From NCBI RefSeq assembly GCF_900182915.1, contig NZ_FXUG01000002.1, positions 310,001 through 374,000 of the forward strand: a stretch of 64,000 nt of DNA, given 5' to 3'. Below the pieces are notes generated by a model. It saw only the letters and a list, made by a program, of their open reading frames with translations. It had not been told where the DNA came from and did not search any database. The DNA comes from Neorhodopirellula lusitana. GTDB taxonomy: Bacteria > Planctomycetota > Planctomycetia > Pirellulales > Pirellulaceae. Shown in pieces: positions 62,709-64,000 of this stretch (position 1 is the first letter of the stretch; each line of letters begins with the position of its first letter). The position numbers and the translations under genes are program-made.

Positions 62709-64000
62709 ATGTCTCCATTGCGATTTGTTCCCGTAAGCACCTTGTGCTTTTGTCATGTGGTGTTGTCGCTATGCCCTTTCGTGGGGGCGGCGAACGAAAC
62801 TGGCGTTGAGGCGGCCGATCAAACTGGGCAGCCCACCCGACCCAATATCATCCTGGTCATGCCCGATGACGTCGGCTACGGCGACTACCACGGTCTGGGC
62901 AATCCGATCACACGTACCCCATCCGTCGATGCGTTCAAAAAGCAGAGTCTGTTGTTGACGGAATTTCACGTCAGCCCGACCTGCGCGCCCACTCGCGCGG
63001 CTCTACTGAGCGGACGTCATGAGTTCAAGAACGGGGTCACGCACACGATCTATGAGCGCGAACGAATGAGTCTGGAAACGTACACGCTTCCTGAAATGCT
63101 GAAGTCGGTCGGTTACACCACCGGCATTTTCGGCAAATGGCACCTGGGTGACGAAGAGGCCTATCGTCCCGAAAGCCGTGGCTTTGACGAGGTCTACACG
63201 CACGGCGGTGGCGGCATTGGACAGACTTATCCTGGATCGTGCGGCGACGCTCCCGGCAACACCAACATCAATCCTGCACTTTGGCACAACGGAACTTGGG
63301 AAAAGACAACCGGCTATTGCACCGATCTGTTTTTCGACCAAGACGCGAAGTGGATGGACGGGCGCCGTCATGAAGAGCAACCTTTCTTCACCTACATTTC
63401 ACTGAACGCCGCTCACAGCCCGTATGTGTTGCCGGAGGAATACTGCCAACACTATTTGGGGAAGCCGGGCGTCAACGAGGACATTGCGAAGTTCTTTGGC
63501 ATGATTGAAAACATCGATGCGAACTTTGGAACGCTCATGAAGAAATTGGATGACTGGGGCATCGCGGACAACACACTGGTCATCTATTTGGCGTCGGACA
63601 ATGGCGGCACCAAGGGGATTCACATTTTCAATGCTGACCGGCGAGGAAGCAAAGGTCGGCCTTATCAGGGCGGCACGCGGGTGCCCTGCTTCGTTCGCTG
63701 GCCGGCCGGTGATATCGCGGCGGATTCCCATTGCGATGCGCTGACTTCGGTGACCGATTTGTTTCCAACCCTGGTGGAACTGACGGGTGCCAGCTTGCCC
63801 GATAAAGCGACCGATCAGGTTGATGGCCGAAGCCTAATGCCGCTTTTAAAGAATCCGGATGCTGATTGGCCTGAGCGAACACTCGTCCATCATGTGGGCC
63901 GATGGGACAAGGGCAAGGTGGAGGAGTGGAAGTTTGAAAAATGCGCGATTCAAAATTCACGTTTTACGTTGGTCAACAACCGCGAACTCTTCGATCTGAA
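62709..64000 (+). CDS. Exported sulfatase (cut by window edge)
   Basis: 430 codons are visible, and the gene runs off the right edge. A signal peptide (residues about 1-27) precedes the catalytic domain: IILVMPDDVGYGDYHG with the metal Asp pair, the formylglycine signature CAPTRAALLSGRH (Cys92), and FGKWHLG. The Cys is converted to formylglycine by a maturation enzyme and is the nucleophile. Planctomycetes use many such sulfatases on sulfated algal polysaccharides. The exact substrate is unclear. ATG 62709 starts the signal. Confidence 0.94.
   Translation, partial: MSPLRFVPVSTLCFCHVVLSLCPFVGAANETGVEAADQTGQPTRPNIILVMPDDVGYGDYHGLGNPITRTPSVDAFKKQSLLLTEFHVSPTCAPTRAALLSGRHEFKNGVTHTIYERERMSLETYTLPEMLKSVGYTTGIFGKWHLGDEEAYRPESRGFDEVYTHGGGGIGQTYPGSCGDAPGNTNINPALWHNGTWEKTTGYCTDLFFDQDAKWMDGRRHEEQPFFTYISLNAAHSPYVLPEEYCQHYLGKPGVNEDIAKFFGMIENIDANFGTLMKKLDDWGIADNTLVIYLASDNGGTKGIHIFNADRRGSKGRPYQGGTRVPCFVRWPAGDIAADSHCDALTSVTDLFPTLVELTGASLPDKATDQVDGRSLMPLLKNPDADWPERTLVHHVGRWDKGKVEEWKFEKCAIQNSRFTLVNNRELFDL

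Overview
The window looks like a chromosomal segment from a planctomycete of the Pirellulales, close to Rhodopirellula. I base this on gene content, not on a search. The pointers are an ECF sigma factor divergent from a membrane-bound Ser/Thr kinase with a DFN motif, a secreted sulfatase, a Tat-exported Gfo/Idh/MocA oxidoreductase, a XylR-type AraC regulator, two sigma54 activators, C30-carotenoid late genes, many lone genes with long spacers, and moderate GC. I see no rRNA, tRNA, CRISPR array, insertion sequence or phage gene. Both edges cut genes: a pseudouridine synthase on the left and a sulfatase on the right.

Layout. 1-3.6 kb: partial RluA-type enzyme, ECF sigma factor and kinase. 3.7-5.8 kb: an S46 dipeptidyl peptidase. 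6.0-8.7 kb: ribosomal/RNA polymerase block rpsM-rpsK-rpoA-rplQ on the minus strand with a clear terminator. 9.0-13.0 kb: rpmF-fabD-fabG-acpP-fabF on the plus strand, a fatty-acid block without plsX or fabH. 13.5-18.9 kb: a FixJ-type response regulator, argH, and a 950-residue exported protein I do not recognise. 19.0-25.8 kb: a DabA/DabB-type inorganic-carbon pump with an additional proton-channel-like subunit, and a small His-rich membrane protein read divergently. 26.0-32.6 kb: aldH-crtP-crtO-crtQ, the finishing steps of a staphyloxanthin-like C30 carotenoid, with a divergent sigma54 activator. 32.7-37.6 kb: an unknown membrane-anchored protein, a sugar-type ABC ATPase translationally coupled to a TatD-like hydrolase, a small unknown protein and an oxidoreductase. 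38.2-41.3 kb: a membrane-anchored ferredoxin/flavin reductase, a methyltransferase and a polytopic membrane protein. 41.4-46.7 kb: thymidine kinase, then a tightly overlapped run of chorismate mutase, unknown protein, FHA-GAF-sigma54 activator and glycosyltransferase. 47-50 kb: a proline-rich exported protein, a small lipoprotein, purU and a YkgJ-like protein. 50.2-56.8 kb (minus): APH-like kinase, dsbD, a XylR-family regulator, galK. 56.8-62.4 kb: tex, then pta-ackA with a 4-base overlap. 62.7 kb to the end: sulfatase.

How it fits together. The most interesting blocks are the three-subunit Dab-like pump with its His-rich neighbour, the C30 carotenoid finishing module with its own activator, the aroH/unknown/FHA-activator/glycosyltransferase run, and the orphan ABC ATPase coupled to a hydrolase. 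Phosphothreonine signalling recurs (kinase at 1.3 kb, FHA activator at 43.6 kb), but any link between them is inference. Intergenic regions hold several hairpins and short tandem repeats, listed individually.
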